Below, in pieces: positions 55,158 through 63,760 of a stretch of 64,000 nt of DNA (its first letter is position 1; every line of letters starts with the position of its first letter). The translations under genes were made by a program, and so were the position numbers. The stretch is from Streptomyces sp. A0958 (GTDB lineage Bacteria > Actinomycetota > Actinomycetes > Streptomycetales > Streptomycetaceae): contig NZ_SSBK01000009.1 in assembly GCF_004795035.1 (NCBI RefSeq), positions 62,001-126,000 on the forward strand. Direction: 5' to 3'. The notes beneath the pieces are model-generated. The model worked only from the letters and a program-made list of their open reading frames with translations. It had not been told where the DNA came from and did not search any database.

Positions 55158-55667
55158 TTACTGACTCGATACCAGCGCCATGATGCGACCCCGGGCGAGT
55201 CGCCGCATCTCGTCCGCCGTCACCGCCCGCTCCCGCTCCTCCTCGTGCCCCAGCCGCGCCCGGATGGCGGCCAGCATCTGGTCGGGGTGCTCGCTGGGGC
55301 CATAGCCGTCCAGGCAGATCACGAAGACGTGGCCGAAGGCGCGCTCGTACTCCGCGTGCGCGGCGGCCAGCGCGAGACGGGCGGCGTGCGGCGCGTCCGG
55401 ACCCAGCCCCGGGGAGACCTCGGCGGCCAGCGCCTGCGCGTGGTCGGTGGGGGAGAGGTCGTACCCCGCCTCCTCGGCCGCGGCGAGCAGCGCCTCCACG
55501 TCCGGGTAGGGGCGGTGGGCGGCCAGCTGCTGCGCCCAGCGGTGGCTGCCGAAGCACTCCAGCAGGGCGGCCTCGGCCTCCGGGGCGGGCGCGGTATTGA
55601 AACGGTGCAGGTCCCAGGCGTGCGCGGCGGGTGCCCCGGAGAGGGGGCCGCGGTTCTGCACGGGCAC
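55158..55667 (-). CDS. OHCU-decarboxylase-like protein lacking the catalytic motif
   Basis: A 169-residue helical protein of the 2-oxo-4-hydroxy-4-carboxy-5-ureidoimidazoline decarboxylase family. RFNTAPAPEAEAALLECFGS, AHRPYPDVEALL and the C-terminal ERAFGHVFVICLDGYGPS align with the family. The usual H-P-R-I/L-G motif with the catalytic His is replaced by AEVSPGLGPDA, and the adjacent EQ pair is missing. The canonical uric-acid-pathway activity is therefore doubtful. No uricase or HIU hydrolase gene lies nearby. Confidence 0.7.
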   Translation of the reverse strand: MPVQNRGPLSGAPAAHAWDLHRFNTAPAPEAEAALLECFGSHRWAQQLAAHRPYPDVEALLAAAEEAGYDLSPTDHAQALAAEVSPGLGPDAPHAARLALAAAHAEYERAFGHVFVICLDGYGPSEHPDQMLAAIRARLGHEEERERAVTADEMRRLARGRIMALVSSQ

Positions 55668-56014
55668 GGCGGTGCGCCGGGCGGGCCGGTGCGGTTGCTC
55701 GGGAAGGCCGGCGTGGGACTCGCTGGACCTGGACAGCGTGGGCTCCTGGAATCAACGGCATCTGTGAACCTGGAGGGGGGAGGGACCGACGGGGCCAGGC
55801 GGATGCGGGGCGAAAGGAGAGACGGATGTGCCTCAAAGCTAGCGAGGCGGGGCAACGGCTGTGCGAAGGATGCGCGAATTTCACCCGGACGGGAGAGTTT
55901 CACGTTGCCTGATGGGCGAATTTCCGAGGAAAATGCCCACTTATCTCCCCTCTTTCGCCCTGTTTCCCTTGACTTCTGTCCTAGTTTCCGCATGAAACCG
56001 GAGGTTTCTGACCG
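55668..56014. other. Divergent gap before the hexosaminidase gene
   Basis: A 347-bp region upstream of both flanking genes. Towards 55,900-55,990 it becomes AT-richer, likely the promoter of the GH20 gene. It also contains the small ORF listed at 55826-55912. No DasR-type 16-bp palindrome is obvious. Confidence 0.4.
55826..55912 (+). CDS. Candidate 28-residue Cys-rich small ORF
   Basis: ATG preceded by AAGGAGA with 5-nt spacing, giving a 28-residue peptide with Cys at positions 2, 13 and 16 (LCEGCANF). It ends 102 bp before the GH20 start. The good ribosome site supports translation, but the size and lack of known homologues make this uncertain. It could be a leader peptide. Confidence 0.3.
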   Translation: MCLKASEAGQRLCEGCANFTRTGEFHVA

Positions 56015-57634
56015 ATGTCCCCCTCACGCGGCGCCCTCGCGGCCGGTGCGGCCCTCACGGCGGCGGCCGCGGCGACCGTCGCCGTCGTCGTCTGGCCCGA
56101 GGGCTCCGGCTCCGGCGACCGGGGCGCGGCCGACACCTCGCGCACGCCCTCCGCGTCCTCGCGCACGGCCTCCCCCACCCCCTCCCCGACCCGGAGCTAC
56201 CCGCTCTCGAAGACGCCCCGCACCATCCCCGCCGTACGTGAGCACACCCCCGCCCACGGGCCCGGCTGGCGGCCCGGCAAGGGCAGCGCGGTGGTCATCG
56301 CGGACGGCAGCGGCAAGCTCGCCGACGAGGGGCGGCTGCTGGCCGGCGAGCTGAAGATCAGCTACCGGGGCGATGTGCCTGCCCGCGCCGGGGACGTCGA
56401 GCTGGCCCTCACCCCGAAGGCCTCCGGCGGGCCGGAGTCGTACACCCTGCGCACCCACGACGGGCGCGTCACGATCAGCGGGCCCGGCGAGGCGGGCGTC
56501 TTCTACGGGACGCGCACCCTCAAACAGTCCGTGCGCGCCGACGGCTCCATGCCCGAGGGAGAGGTACGCGACCGGCCGGACAAGCCGCAGCGCGGGCTCA
56601 ACCTCGACATCGCGCGCAAGCCCTACAGCGCCTCCTGGATCGAGGGCCGGCTGCGCGAGATGGCCGACCTCAAGCTCAACCAGCTCGGCCTGCACTTCTC
56701 CGACGACCAGGCCTTCCGCATCGAGTCCGACACGCACCCCGAAGTGGTCTCGCCCGACCACCTGACCAAGGCCCAGGTGCGGCACATCGTCGCGCTGGCC
56801 GGCCGGCTGCACATCGAGATCGTCCCGGAGATCGACTCCCCGGGCCACCTCGGCGCGGTCCTGCGCGCCCACCCCGACCTCCAGCTGCGCAACGTCTCCG
56901 GGGTGGCCCCGACCGGATCGCTGGACATCTCCAAGCCGGGCGCGGCCAAGCTGGTCGACGAACTCCTCGGCGAGTACACCGAGCTGTTCGGCGGCGCCTA
57001 CTGGCATCTGGGCGCCGACGAGTACCGCGCGCTGATGGCGAGCGACCCGGCCGCCTCGTACCCGCAGCTCCAGCGCGCGGCCGTCGCGAAGTACGGCTCC
57101 GGGGCCGGCATCGCCGACCTCGCCACCGGCTGGCTCAACGACCGGGCCGCGGTGGTCCGCAAGCACGACATGCAGCCGAAGGCCTGGAACGACGGACTCT
57201 TCCGGGACAGCACGGTCCAGGCCGACAAGAACATCGAGGTCGAGTACTGGACGGGCAAGGAGTACGGGGCCCGGTCGCCGGAGCAGTATCTGCGCGAGGG
57301 CCGCAAGGTCCTGAACCTCAACGACGAGTTCATGTACTACGTGCTCGGCCAGCCCAACGCCTTCGTCTACCCCACCGGCAAGCGCATCTACGAGCAGTGG
57401 ACCCCGCTCGTCCTGCGCGGCACCACCCCGGTCCCGGCCCGCTACTCGGACCAGATCCTGGGCGGCCGGTTCGCCGTCTGGGGCGACCTGCCGAACGCCC
57501 AGACCGCCGCGCAGGTGGCCGAGGGCATCCGGATGCCGCTGCGGGCGACGGCCCAGAAGCTGTGGGACCCGGGCGAGCCGAAGCTGACGTGGGAGAAGTT
57601 CCGGTCGCTGGCGAAGGAGATCGACGCGGGCTGA
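56015..57634 (+). CDS. Secreted GH20 beta-N-acetylhexosaminidase
   Basis: A 539-residue exported enzyme. A signal segment (AAGAALTAAAAATVAVVV) and Ser/Thr/Pro linker come first. A GH20 N-terminal beta domain (about 75-185) is followed by a TIM barrel from RGLNLDIARKPYS. Catalytic Asp-Glu is D335-E336 in WHLGADEY, and VPEIDSPGHLGAVL and WNDGLF add substrate-binding residues. It removes terminal GlcNAc from chitin oligomers or muropeptides. It is monocistronic, followed by a frameshifted gene. Confidence 0.92.
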   Translation: MSPSRGALAAGAALTAAAAATVAVVVWPEGSGSGDRGAADTSRTPSASSRTASPTPSPTRSYPLSKTPRTIPAVREHTPAHGPGWRPGKGSAVVIADGSGKLADEGRLLAGELKISYRGDVPARAGDVELALTPKASGGPESYTLRTHDGRVTISGPGEAGVFYGTRTLKQSVRADGSMPEGEVRDRPDKPQRGLNLDIARKPYSASWIEGRLREMADLKLNQLGLHFSDDQAFRIESDTHPEVVSPDHLTKAQVRHIVALAGRLHIEIVPEIDSPGHLGAVLRAHPDLQLRNVSGVAPTGSLDISKPGAAKLVDELLGEYTELFGGAYWHLGADEYRALMASDPAASYPQLQRAAVAKYGSGAGIADLATGWLNDRAAVVRKHDMQPKAWNDGLFRDSTVQADKNIEVEYWTGKEYGARSPEQYLREGRKVLNLNDEFMYYVLGQPNAFVYPTGKRIYEQWTPLVLRGTTPVPARYSDQILGGRFAVWGDLPNAQTAAQVAEGIRMPLRATAQKLWDPGEPKLTWEKFRSLAKEIDAG

Positions 57635-57750
57635 AATCCCCTGGCGGTGGACAGCGCGGCAACCGGACACTACGTTCCGCTTGCCGCGCCGTCCGGGGAG
57701 GGACGCGCGCTCCACGCGTCGACGTCCGAATCCTGGGGGGTTCCTTTTCC

Positions 57751-58553
57751 ATGCCCTGTTCACTCTGCGGTACGAGACCGGCCGGCACCGCCGACGGGCG
57801 GTGCACGGTGTGCGCCGGTTTCCGCCGCGCGGCGCCCGGCGGGCTGATGCCGACGCCGGCCGGCCTGAACCACCTGCGCTCACCGGTGGGCCTGGGCCGG
57901 GCGGCAGCCGTGCTGCTCGGCTCGGTGGCCGTGGCGGACGCCCTCTCGATCGCCGCCGGTGTCCACTCCCGGCTGCTGATCCGGGACGGGATGGCCGATG
58001 GCTTCCGGAGCGTCAGCGACGCGGAGCTGGACCGCGCCGACACGCTGTACGGGGCGGCCGGCACGCTCCAGCTCCTCACCCTCCTGGCCACCGCCGTCGT
58101 CTTCCTCGTGTGGCTGCGCCGGATCAGGCTCAACGCGGAGGTGTTCGACCCCCGCGCCCACACGTTGCGGCCGGGCTGGGCGATCGGCGCCTGGTTCGTC
58201 CCCATCGGCAACCTCTGGCTGCCGCACCGGGTCGTGCGCGGACCGCGAGCGAGCTGCCCGGCACCCCCGGCGGCCGGTCCGCGTCCCCGCGCGTACTGCT
58301 GCACGCCTGGTGGGTGACGCTGATCGCGGCGGAGCTCTTCTCCCGGTACGCCTCCCGGTTCTACGAGGGGGCCGAGACCGCGGACGAGATCGTCGACGCG
58401 ATCGACCTGGTCGCCTTCTCCGACGCGCTGGACATCGTGGCCGCCGTCCTCGCCGTCCTGCTCGTCCGCAAGCTGACGGTGATGCAGGGCGAGCGGGCGG
58501 CGCTCGGCGCGCTTCCGGTGGAGCGGCCGACGGTATCCAGTCAGGGGCAGTGA
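57751..58553 (+). pseudogene. DUF4328 membrane protein gene, frameshifted
   Basis: The frame from ATG 57751 encodes a zinc-ribbon-like start (CSLCGTRPAGTADGRCTVC), membrane helices and the DUF4328 signature LRRIRLNAEVFDPRAH and PGWAIGAWFVPIGNLWLP, then ends at 58317 as nonsense. The matching rest of the domain (ASELPGTPGG, LLHAWWVTLIAAELFSRY, AVLAVLLVRKL) is in another frame from about 58,242 to 58553. At 58,237-58,245 the usual RVVxDIWxAS is short by seven bases. A single frame-disrupting deletion explains both halves; sequencing error cannot be excluded. Confidence 0.75.
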
Positions 58554-58644
58554 CGCTTTTCGGCCATGCGGCGCTGAATGCGATAACAGGAAGCGCTGCG
58601 CCCTCCTGTGTCCCGGCACGGGAGAGGGCCGACAGGAGACGCCG

Positions 58645-59214
58645 ATGAGCCTGCTCGAACTGATCGCCGCCGCCGACGAGCGCGGGCTCGCCGCCAGTGC
58701 GGCCGCCTGCCTCGAACGCTGTCTGCCCCAGCCCGCGGCGGGCGCCGAACCCGATCCGCTGCGCCCGCTCTGGGCCGGCTGCGCCGACCCACGCCTCTGG
58801 CCCGCCCGGCTGGCCGAGGCCCGCACGGCCCTGGACACCCTCCCGGACCCGGGCGAGCCGGTCCCGCGCATCCGGGAACTCCTCGCCGGGGCACCCGGCG
58901 ACCGAACGGGCGAGGAACTGCGCACCTGGGCGGACGCCTGCTCACTGCTGGCCCTCGACGTCCACCTCGGCCACGACGCCGCCCGGCCCGGCGCGCCGGA
59001 GCTGGTGGCCCGCTGCCGCACGGGCGAACCGGCCGGGGCGGGCCCGCTGCTGGCGGGCGAGGCCGCGCGCCAGACCCTGATCCTGGAGATGCTCGCCGAC
59101 ATCGACGGGTCCGCGCCCGCCGGGGCCGGGCTGCGCCAGGTGCTGGATGTCTCGACGGAGGGCCAGCGGGTACTGCGCGCGGCGGTGTCCCGCAGGGCGC
59201 GCGTACGGGGGTGA
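58645..59214 (+). CDS. Hypothetical protein
   Basis: A 189-residue protein, mostly helical, Ala/Leu/Arg/Glu-rich, with Trp in LRPLWAGCADPRLWP and WADACSLL. No signal peptide, membrane segment or catalytic motif. ATG has ACAGGAGAC before it. Not recognised. About 40 bp before the MFS gene, possibly co-transcribed. Confidence 0.7.
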   Translation: MSLLELIAAADERGLAASAAACLERCLPQPAAGAEPDPLRPLWAGCADPRLWPARLAEARTALDTLPDPGEPVPRIRELLAGAPGDRTGEELRTWADACSLLALDVHLGHDAARPGAPELVARCRTGEPAGAGPLLAGEAARQTLILEMLADIDGSAPAGAGLRQVLDVSTEGQRVLRAAVSRRARVRG

Positions 59215-59257
59215 GGGGGCGGCCCGGGCCGCCCCGCCCCCGTCGTTACCATGCTCC

Positions 59258-60547
59258 GTGACCGATTCCCTGACCGATTCCACCGACGCGGCCGGTGAGC
59301 CCGCGCCGCGGAGGCGGATATTCGCCGACCTGACCCCGCTGCGCACCTCGCCCGACTACCGGCGGCTCTGGTTCGGGAACACCGTGTCCTGGGTGGGGCA
59401 GGGGATGACGTCCCTGGCCGTTTCCCTCCAGGTGTACGACCTCACCGGCTCGGCGTTCTCCGTGGGGCTCATCGGCGCCTGTTCGCTGGTGCCGCTGGTG
59501 GTGTTCGGTCTGTACGGCGGCGCCGTCGCGGACACCGTGGACCGGCGGAAGCTGGGGCTGGCCAGCGCGTTCGGCTCGTTCCTGCTGTCGGTGGCACTCG
59601 TCGGGACCAGCGTGGCGGGTGTGCGGCAGGTGGGGGTGCTGTACGGCGTCGTCGCGCTCCAGGCCGTCTGCTTCGCGCTCAACTCGCCGGCCCGCAGCTC
59701 GATGATCGCCCGGTTGCTGCCGGCCGAGCAGCTGCCCGCCGCCAACGCGCTGAACTCGATGACCAGCACCACCGGCACGCTCGTCGGGCCGATGCTCGGC
59801 GGGCTCATCGTCGGCTGGTGGGGCTATCGCGCCGCGTACGGGGTCGACGCCGTCACCTTCACCGCCGCCCTGTACGCGATGTGGCGGCTCCCCTCGATGC
59901 TGCCGGAGCGCGGGGAGGACACGGCAGGCGCGAAACGGGCCTCCGTCCTGGACGGTCTGCGGTTCCTCGGAACCCGGCCCAACCTGCGGATGACCTTCCT
60001 CAGCGATCTGTGCGCCATGGTGCTGGCCCAGCCCCGCGCGCTCTTCCCCGTCGTCGCCGTCCTCTGGTACGGAGGGGACGCCAGGACCACCGGGCTCCTC
60101 GTCGCCGCCCCCGCGCTCGGGGCGCTGCTCGGTGGCGTGTTCTCAGGATGGCTCGGGACGATCCGGCGGCACGGGCTCGCGGTGATGGTCGCAGTCGGAT
60201 GCTGGGGCGCGGCCGTCGCCGTCTTCGGCCTGACGCGGCAGCTCTGGCTCGGACTCCTGTTCCTGGCCCTCGCCGGGGCCGCCGACACCATCTCCATGGT
60301 CTTCCGCAACACCATGCTCCAGGCCGCGGTCCCGGACGAGCTGCGCGGGCGGCTCCAGGGGGTCTTCATCGTGGTGGTGGCCGGCGGGCCCCGGCTCGGT
60401 GACTTCCTGGCAGGCTCCGCCGCCGATCTGACGTCCCCCGGGCTCGCCGTGACCGGAGGAGGCGTCGCCTGCCTCGGTGCCGTGACGCTGCTCGCCCTGC
60501 GGTGGCCCGGCTTCGCACGCTACGACGCCCACGACCCCGAGGCATGA
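59258..60547 (+). CDS. MFS transporter (EntS/MFS_3-like exporter)
   Basis: A 429-residue protein with about 12 membrane helices. The first loop has RRLWFGNTVSWVGQGM, and the motif-A-like AVADTVDRRKLGLASAFGS lies between helices 2 and 3. VALQAVCFALNSPARSSMI and NALNSMTSTTGTLVGPMLGG match the enterobactin-exporter-like branch. It probably exports a small molecule such as a siderophore or antibiotic, driven by protons. GTG at 59258 follows the AT-rich GTTACCATGC, so it may be leaderless. Confidence 0.9.
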   Translation: MTDSLTDSTDAAGEPAPRRRIFADLTPLRTSPDYRRLWFGNTVSWVGQGMTSLAVSLQVYDLTGSAFSVGLIGACSLVPLVVFGLYGGAVADTVDRRKLGLASAFGSFLLSVALVGTSVAGVRQVGVLYGVVALQAVCFALNSPARSSMIARLLPAEQLPAANALNSMTSTTGTLVGPMLGGLIVGWWGYRAAYGVDAVTFTAALYAMWRLPSMLPERGEDTAGAKRASVLDGLRFLGTRPNLRMTFLSDLCAMVLAQPRALFPVVAVLWYGGDARTTGLLVAAPALGALLGGVFSGWLGTIRRHGLAVMVAVGCWGAAVAVFGLTRQLWLGLLFLALAGAADTISMVFRNTMLQAAVPDELRGRLQGVFIVVVAGGPRLGDFLAGSAADLTSPGLAVTGGGVACLGAVTLLALRWPGFARYDAHDPEA

Positions 60548-60880
60548 CCCAGCCCCTGCGCGAACCGGCCCTCCGGTCGGCCGACGAGGACGACCGGGGC
60601 CGCTGCCCCTGGCTGGGCTCAGCCGAAACAGTCATCTGACAGCCCTTAGGCGCGGGTTCATCACTTCGACTGCCTCGGCCTGTTTCCAGGTGTTTCTGTC
60701 TGTTCCCGGGCGCTGTTGGCCATGCGTTGGCTATGTGATCCGCCGAGCTTGTTCGTTGTCCGGGCAGGTTGTTGCCGCACGCACGTACGGACGTCAGCCG
60801 CTGGTGTGCGTACGAGCGCAGGTCGCGAACGGCGGATTCGCCCCTGTGGGATTCGAGTGTCTCCCGCAGGGTGCTGCGCA
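60548..60880. other. Gene-free junction region
   Basis: About 333 bp after the MFS stop with no coding frame I can support. Base composition drops compared with the core, and the GTTGGCC.TGCGTTGG sequence near 60715 marks the start of the different right-end block. Confidence 0.5.
60715..60735. repeat. Left copy of an imperfect 21-bp direct repeat
   Basis: This sequence matches 63689-63709 at 17 of 21 positions in the same orientation (GTTGGCCAxGCGTTGG). The two bracket the ATPase/TOPRIM-like pair and the regulator remnant. This could be a diverged attachment site or a shared coding relic. Confidence 0.4.
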
Positions 60881-61397
60881 TCAGGTCGAGGCACCGTGAA
60901 GCGCCTGTCCCGAAAGTGGTGTCCAGCGCTGTTCGGGTATTCGCCACAGCAGCGTGGACGACTTGATCGGCGAGCGCAGCGTGAGCATGGTGGCGCGAGT
61001 CCTCTTCCGTTCGGGGGCCAGCAACCTCAGGCCCTCCTCCAACGCGGCGGCGGCTCGCCGCGGATCTTCCAGGAACAGCCAGCAGCGCCCTGCATCAACG
61101 ATTGGGTCGGCGGCTGACATCCAGGACACCCCCGTGGGCACAGATAGTGCTCTGCCACGCTCCAGTTGGTGTTCGGCGTCGTTGAGAGGGCGGGCGGTGC
61201 CGACATCGTCCTGGAGGACTGCGAGGGCGAGCCCCGCGTGCATCCAGCAGGGAGCGGGCTGCCGTGTGGCGGATTCGGGCAAGGGAGAGGATCTCGACCG
61301 CCGCACTGGGATGGCCGAGCCAGGTGGCGGAGTAGGCGACACCATGTCGGCGCGCTCCAGCAGCCATGGGATAGCGGAGCGTGCTCGTCTGGTTCAC
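60881..61397 (-). pseudogene. Remnant of a TPR-type (XRE-regulator-like) gene
   Basis: Two frames together encode helical-repeat sequence: GVAYSATWLGHPSAAVEILSL in one, then CWMHAGLALAVLQDDVGTA, NDAEHQLERG and CWLFLEDPRRAAAALEEGLR in another. The switch is near 61,290. The pattern matches the tetratricopeptide C-terminus of Streptomyces XRE/TPR regulators. The N-terminal HTH is not present. Called a remnant because no single frame covers it and no start is visible. Confidence 0.55.
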
Positions 61398-62025
61398 TTG
61401 TTGAGAACCTTGAATGCGGCGTCAAGGTCCTCAACGAAGTTACGCCACGATGGAAGGCAGGTGACCGGTCCCTCGGGGTCCAGGAGTTCCAGCATGCGCA
61501 GCCGGTGCTGCGAGAAGCGCTTCTGGAACTGGGCGAGGCGGCGTCCCTTATACTCGCTCGCCCGCGCGAGCGAGTCCTTGAGGAGTTGTTTCGGGTCGGC
61601 GATATTCTCCGCCGCAGCGCCTTTCGGGAGTTCCAGGCCGATGCGGCCACGGGGGTTTTCGGCGACTTGACGTAGACATACTTCGTCGAGGAGGAGCCAG
61701 GCTTCCAACATGCGAACGGGCACAACGGCGACGTGCCGAAGGCCGGGCCGCTCTGTGTTCACCGCTTTCTCGATCTCATCCCTGCGGTCCTGGGCAGGGC
61801 CTCGGTCAGCATCTCGTTGCACCACTGCCAAGTCGTAGCTCCCTCCGAGTGCGCGGGCGGCCCGGAGTTTGTCTGGTACGGAGTGTCCGGTCGGCAGCCG
61901 GAGCAGACCGAAGTCGGGGACTGTGACCGAGACGTCGAGTCCCTTACGAACGGCAATCGATTCGATGTGCGGGACAAGGCCGTTGTCGCTGCTGCCTTCG
62001 CCGTGAACAGGACACGAGCGGTCAC
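61394..62025 (-). pseudogene. TOPRIM/DUF4276-like partner protein with frameshift near its start
   Basis: The GTG at 62023-62025 overlaps the ATPase stop (GTGA) and gives VTARVLFT before leaving the conserved frame. From about 62,003 the adjacent frame continues as GEGSSDNGLVPHIESI, later VVQRDADRGPAQDR and VRMLEAWLLLDE, to the stop at 61394. E..SD plus a D-x-D in RDADR fits a TOPRIM-type nuclease fold as in DUF4276-like proteins. One missing G at about 62,000-62,003 would restore a 210-residue protein. The conserved frame has no start codon of its own before the E motif. A truncated product could start at TTG 61831. Confidence 0.65.
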
Positions 62026-63440
62026 GCGGCGTCCCCGCTCAGTGTGAGCTGCGCCCCGACGGGCGTAGTGAGATAGGGGAGGGTGTCGGCTTTCGTCACG
62101 AAGGCGCCGCTCGTTGCTTTACTGGCCCGCCAGGTACCGGCGAGCGGACGCAACCGCAGTGCGCGGTTCAGGGTGCCGTTCTCGCCTCTGTGCATGGCGG
62201 TGTCGGCGAACAGGAGGTCCTCGTTGCCGACGAGTTGGACGACCCCGGGTGAGTGCGTATTGATCAGCACCTGCCGGAACGGGTTGTCCGTGCCAGCTTC
62301 TTCCGATGGATCCACGGCAAGGTCCTGCACCAAATCGACCATAGCGTTGAGGTTTGCCGGGTGGATGCCGTTCTCGGGCTCTTCCATGCAGATCAGTCCA
62401 CGCACGGACGAGTCTTCCAACAGTACACAAAGTGCCAGGAAGCGCAGGGTGCCTTCCGAGAGGCTGCGCGCAGGCAGCGTCATGCCAGCCACCTCGTGCA
62501 CGTTCACCGTGAGGAGTTGTCGAACCTCGTCCTGATCGACATCCAGATCGCGGACATGGATACCGGTCAGGTCCGAGAGGCGTCCCGCAACCCTGGCGTA
62601 TACCTGGCTCGGATCCGCGCCGGGGGTGTCGTGGGCCACACGGAAGAGGGTCGCCGGTAGATGGGAGCCGTCGGCACCCATCGCGTGCGGATCCACGTAT
62701 CGGTCGGACCGGCGTAGAGCGGATGGTTCCAGGGCAAGCCGCCGCCAGGACTGCATCTCGCGGCGAGCCGAGAGAATGGTCGGGTCGTCGCTGCTGGTGA
62801 TGGTGGAGACGACTGTCGCCGGCGCCCGGGATGCCGCAGCCGGCTTGGGCTGGCCTCGACTGCCACCGTCCTGGTGGATTCTGACGATCGACTCGTCGCC
62901 TTCGGTGGTCGTCGAGATGAACGGCGCGCCGCTTCGGTGGCCCTGGATGACGGTGTCACGGAACTGCTTCGCACTGTGACGAAAGCGAAGATGCTGCGGA
63001 GCCTTGCCCTTGGTGATGTGGGCCAGTGTCTCGTGGAGCAGCGTCAGGCGCCCGAAGCGGTCGAGCCCGGACGGCTCCTGGTAGCCGACTTCCAGTTCGT
63101 ACCGCAAGAAGGTGCTGCTGGCCTTCGCCGCCCGGCCGAAGTCGTCCTGCACGTGCAGCGGAACGATCATCTCGGCAGCGAACCGCATCCGGTGATTGCC
63201 AGGCTCGAAGCCCTTCCAGAAAAGGTCGCGCGGGTCACCGTGACGCTCGCCATGCACGCCCCGAACCTCTTGGGCCGCCTCCATCATCGACTGGTCGGCG
63301 AGGAGGGAGAGGAACTGGATGGCGTCGAAAACGTTCGACTTTCCGGAGCCGTTCTCCCCCGCGACGCAGGTGAAGGGTCCGAAGTCGATGGACAAGTCCA
63401 GGAGATTCTTGAACCCGTGGACTTCGATGCGCGTCAGCAT
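62022..63440 (-). CDS. AAA_21/ABC-type ATPase, likely anti-phage module component
   Basis: A 472-residue ATPase of the ABC/SMC-like class found in phage-defence pairs. LTRIEVHGFKNLLDLSIDF and the Walker A GENGSGKSN (about residues 32-40) open it. The ABC signature is SLSEGTLRFLAL, Walker B is LICMEEPENGIHP, and the H-loop is QVLINTHSPGV. The insert between is helical and has no nuclease motif. The start ATG (63438-63440) has GGAG 7 nt before it. The stop overlaps the small partner's GTG, so translation is coupled. ATPase plus separate TOPRIM protein is the layout of PARIS-type and RloA/RloB-like systems. Confidence 0.85.
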   Translation of the reverse strand: MLTRIEVHGFKNLLDLSIDFGPFTCVAGENGSGKSNVFDAIQFLSLLADQSMMEAAQEVRGVHGERHGDPRDLFWKGFEPGNHRMRFAAEMIVPLHVQDDFGRAAKASSTFLRYELEVGYQEPSGLDRFGRLTLLHETLAHITKGKAPQHLRFRHSAKQFRDTVIQGHRSGAPFISTTTEGDESIVRIHQDGGSRGQPKPAAASRAPATVVSTITSSDDPTILSARREMQSWRRLALEPSALRRSDRYVDPHAMGADGSHLPATLFRVAHDTPGADPSQVYARVAGRLSDLTGIHVRDLDVDQDEVRQLLTVNVHEVAGMTLPARSLSEGTLRFLALCVLLEDSSVRGLICMEEPENGIHPANLNAMVDLVQDLAVDPSEEAGTDNPFRQVLINTHSPGVVQLVGNEDLLFADTAMHRGENGTLNRALRLRPLAGTWRASKATSGAFVTKADTLPYLTTPVGAQLTLSGDAA

Positions 63441-63650
63441 GCGGTCTCCGGAAGTTCGTCGAGCAGGTCCAACAAGCCTACTTGCGAGGAGGGCTGGCAT
63501 CCCGCCAATCTGTCGGCAGCTTCTTCCTGCGCTTGGCTGCTGTCTGGCCACCTCGGGTTCCGGCATACCTGGTTCCACAGCTTGGGGCGGCTCCGTAGGG
63601 AACGCGTCGAAAGATGAGAGCTGGTAGCGCGCACCTGGGACGGTTTCGGT

Positions 63651-63705
63651 GCGTTGGCCTGAGACCGATCAGGTGAACGCACGGATGCGTTGGCCACGCG
63701 TTGGT
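63651..63705. repeat. Three GCGTTGG direct repeats
   Basis: GCGTTGG at 63651, 63687 and 63699, the first two within TGCGTTGGCC. They lie about 210-260 bp upstream of the ATPase start and could be operator half-sites. Confidence 0.45.
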
Positions 63706-63709
63706 CACG
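63689..63709. repeat. Right copy of the imperfect 21-bp direct repeat
   Basis: Counterpart of 60715-60735 (17 of 21 identical), same orientation, at the far side of the ATPase/TOPRIM-like pair. Confidence 0.4.
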
Positions 63710-63760
63710 GAGAGAGCCAAGGCCCCGCATATTGCCAGGTCAGGCCGAGGGAATGGAACG

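Noticed and set aside
57751..58317. Intact DUF4328 protein ending at 58317
   Set aside because: The last 20 residues are nonsense and the remaining domain continues in another frame, so it is listed as frameshifted.
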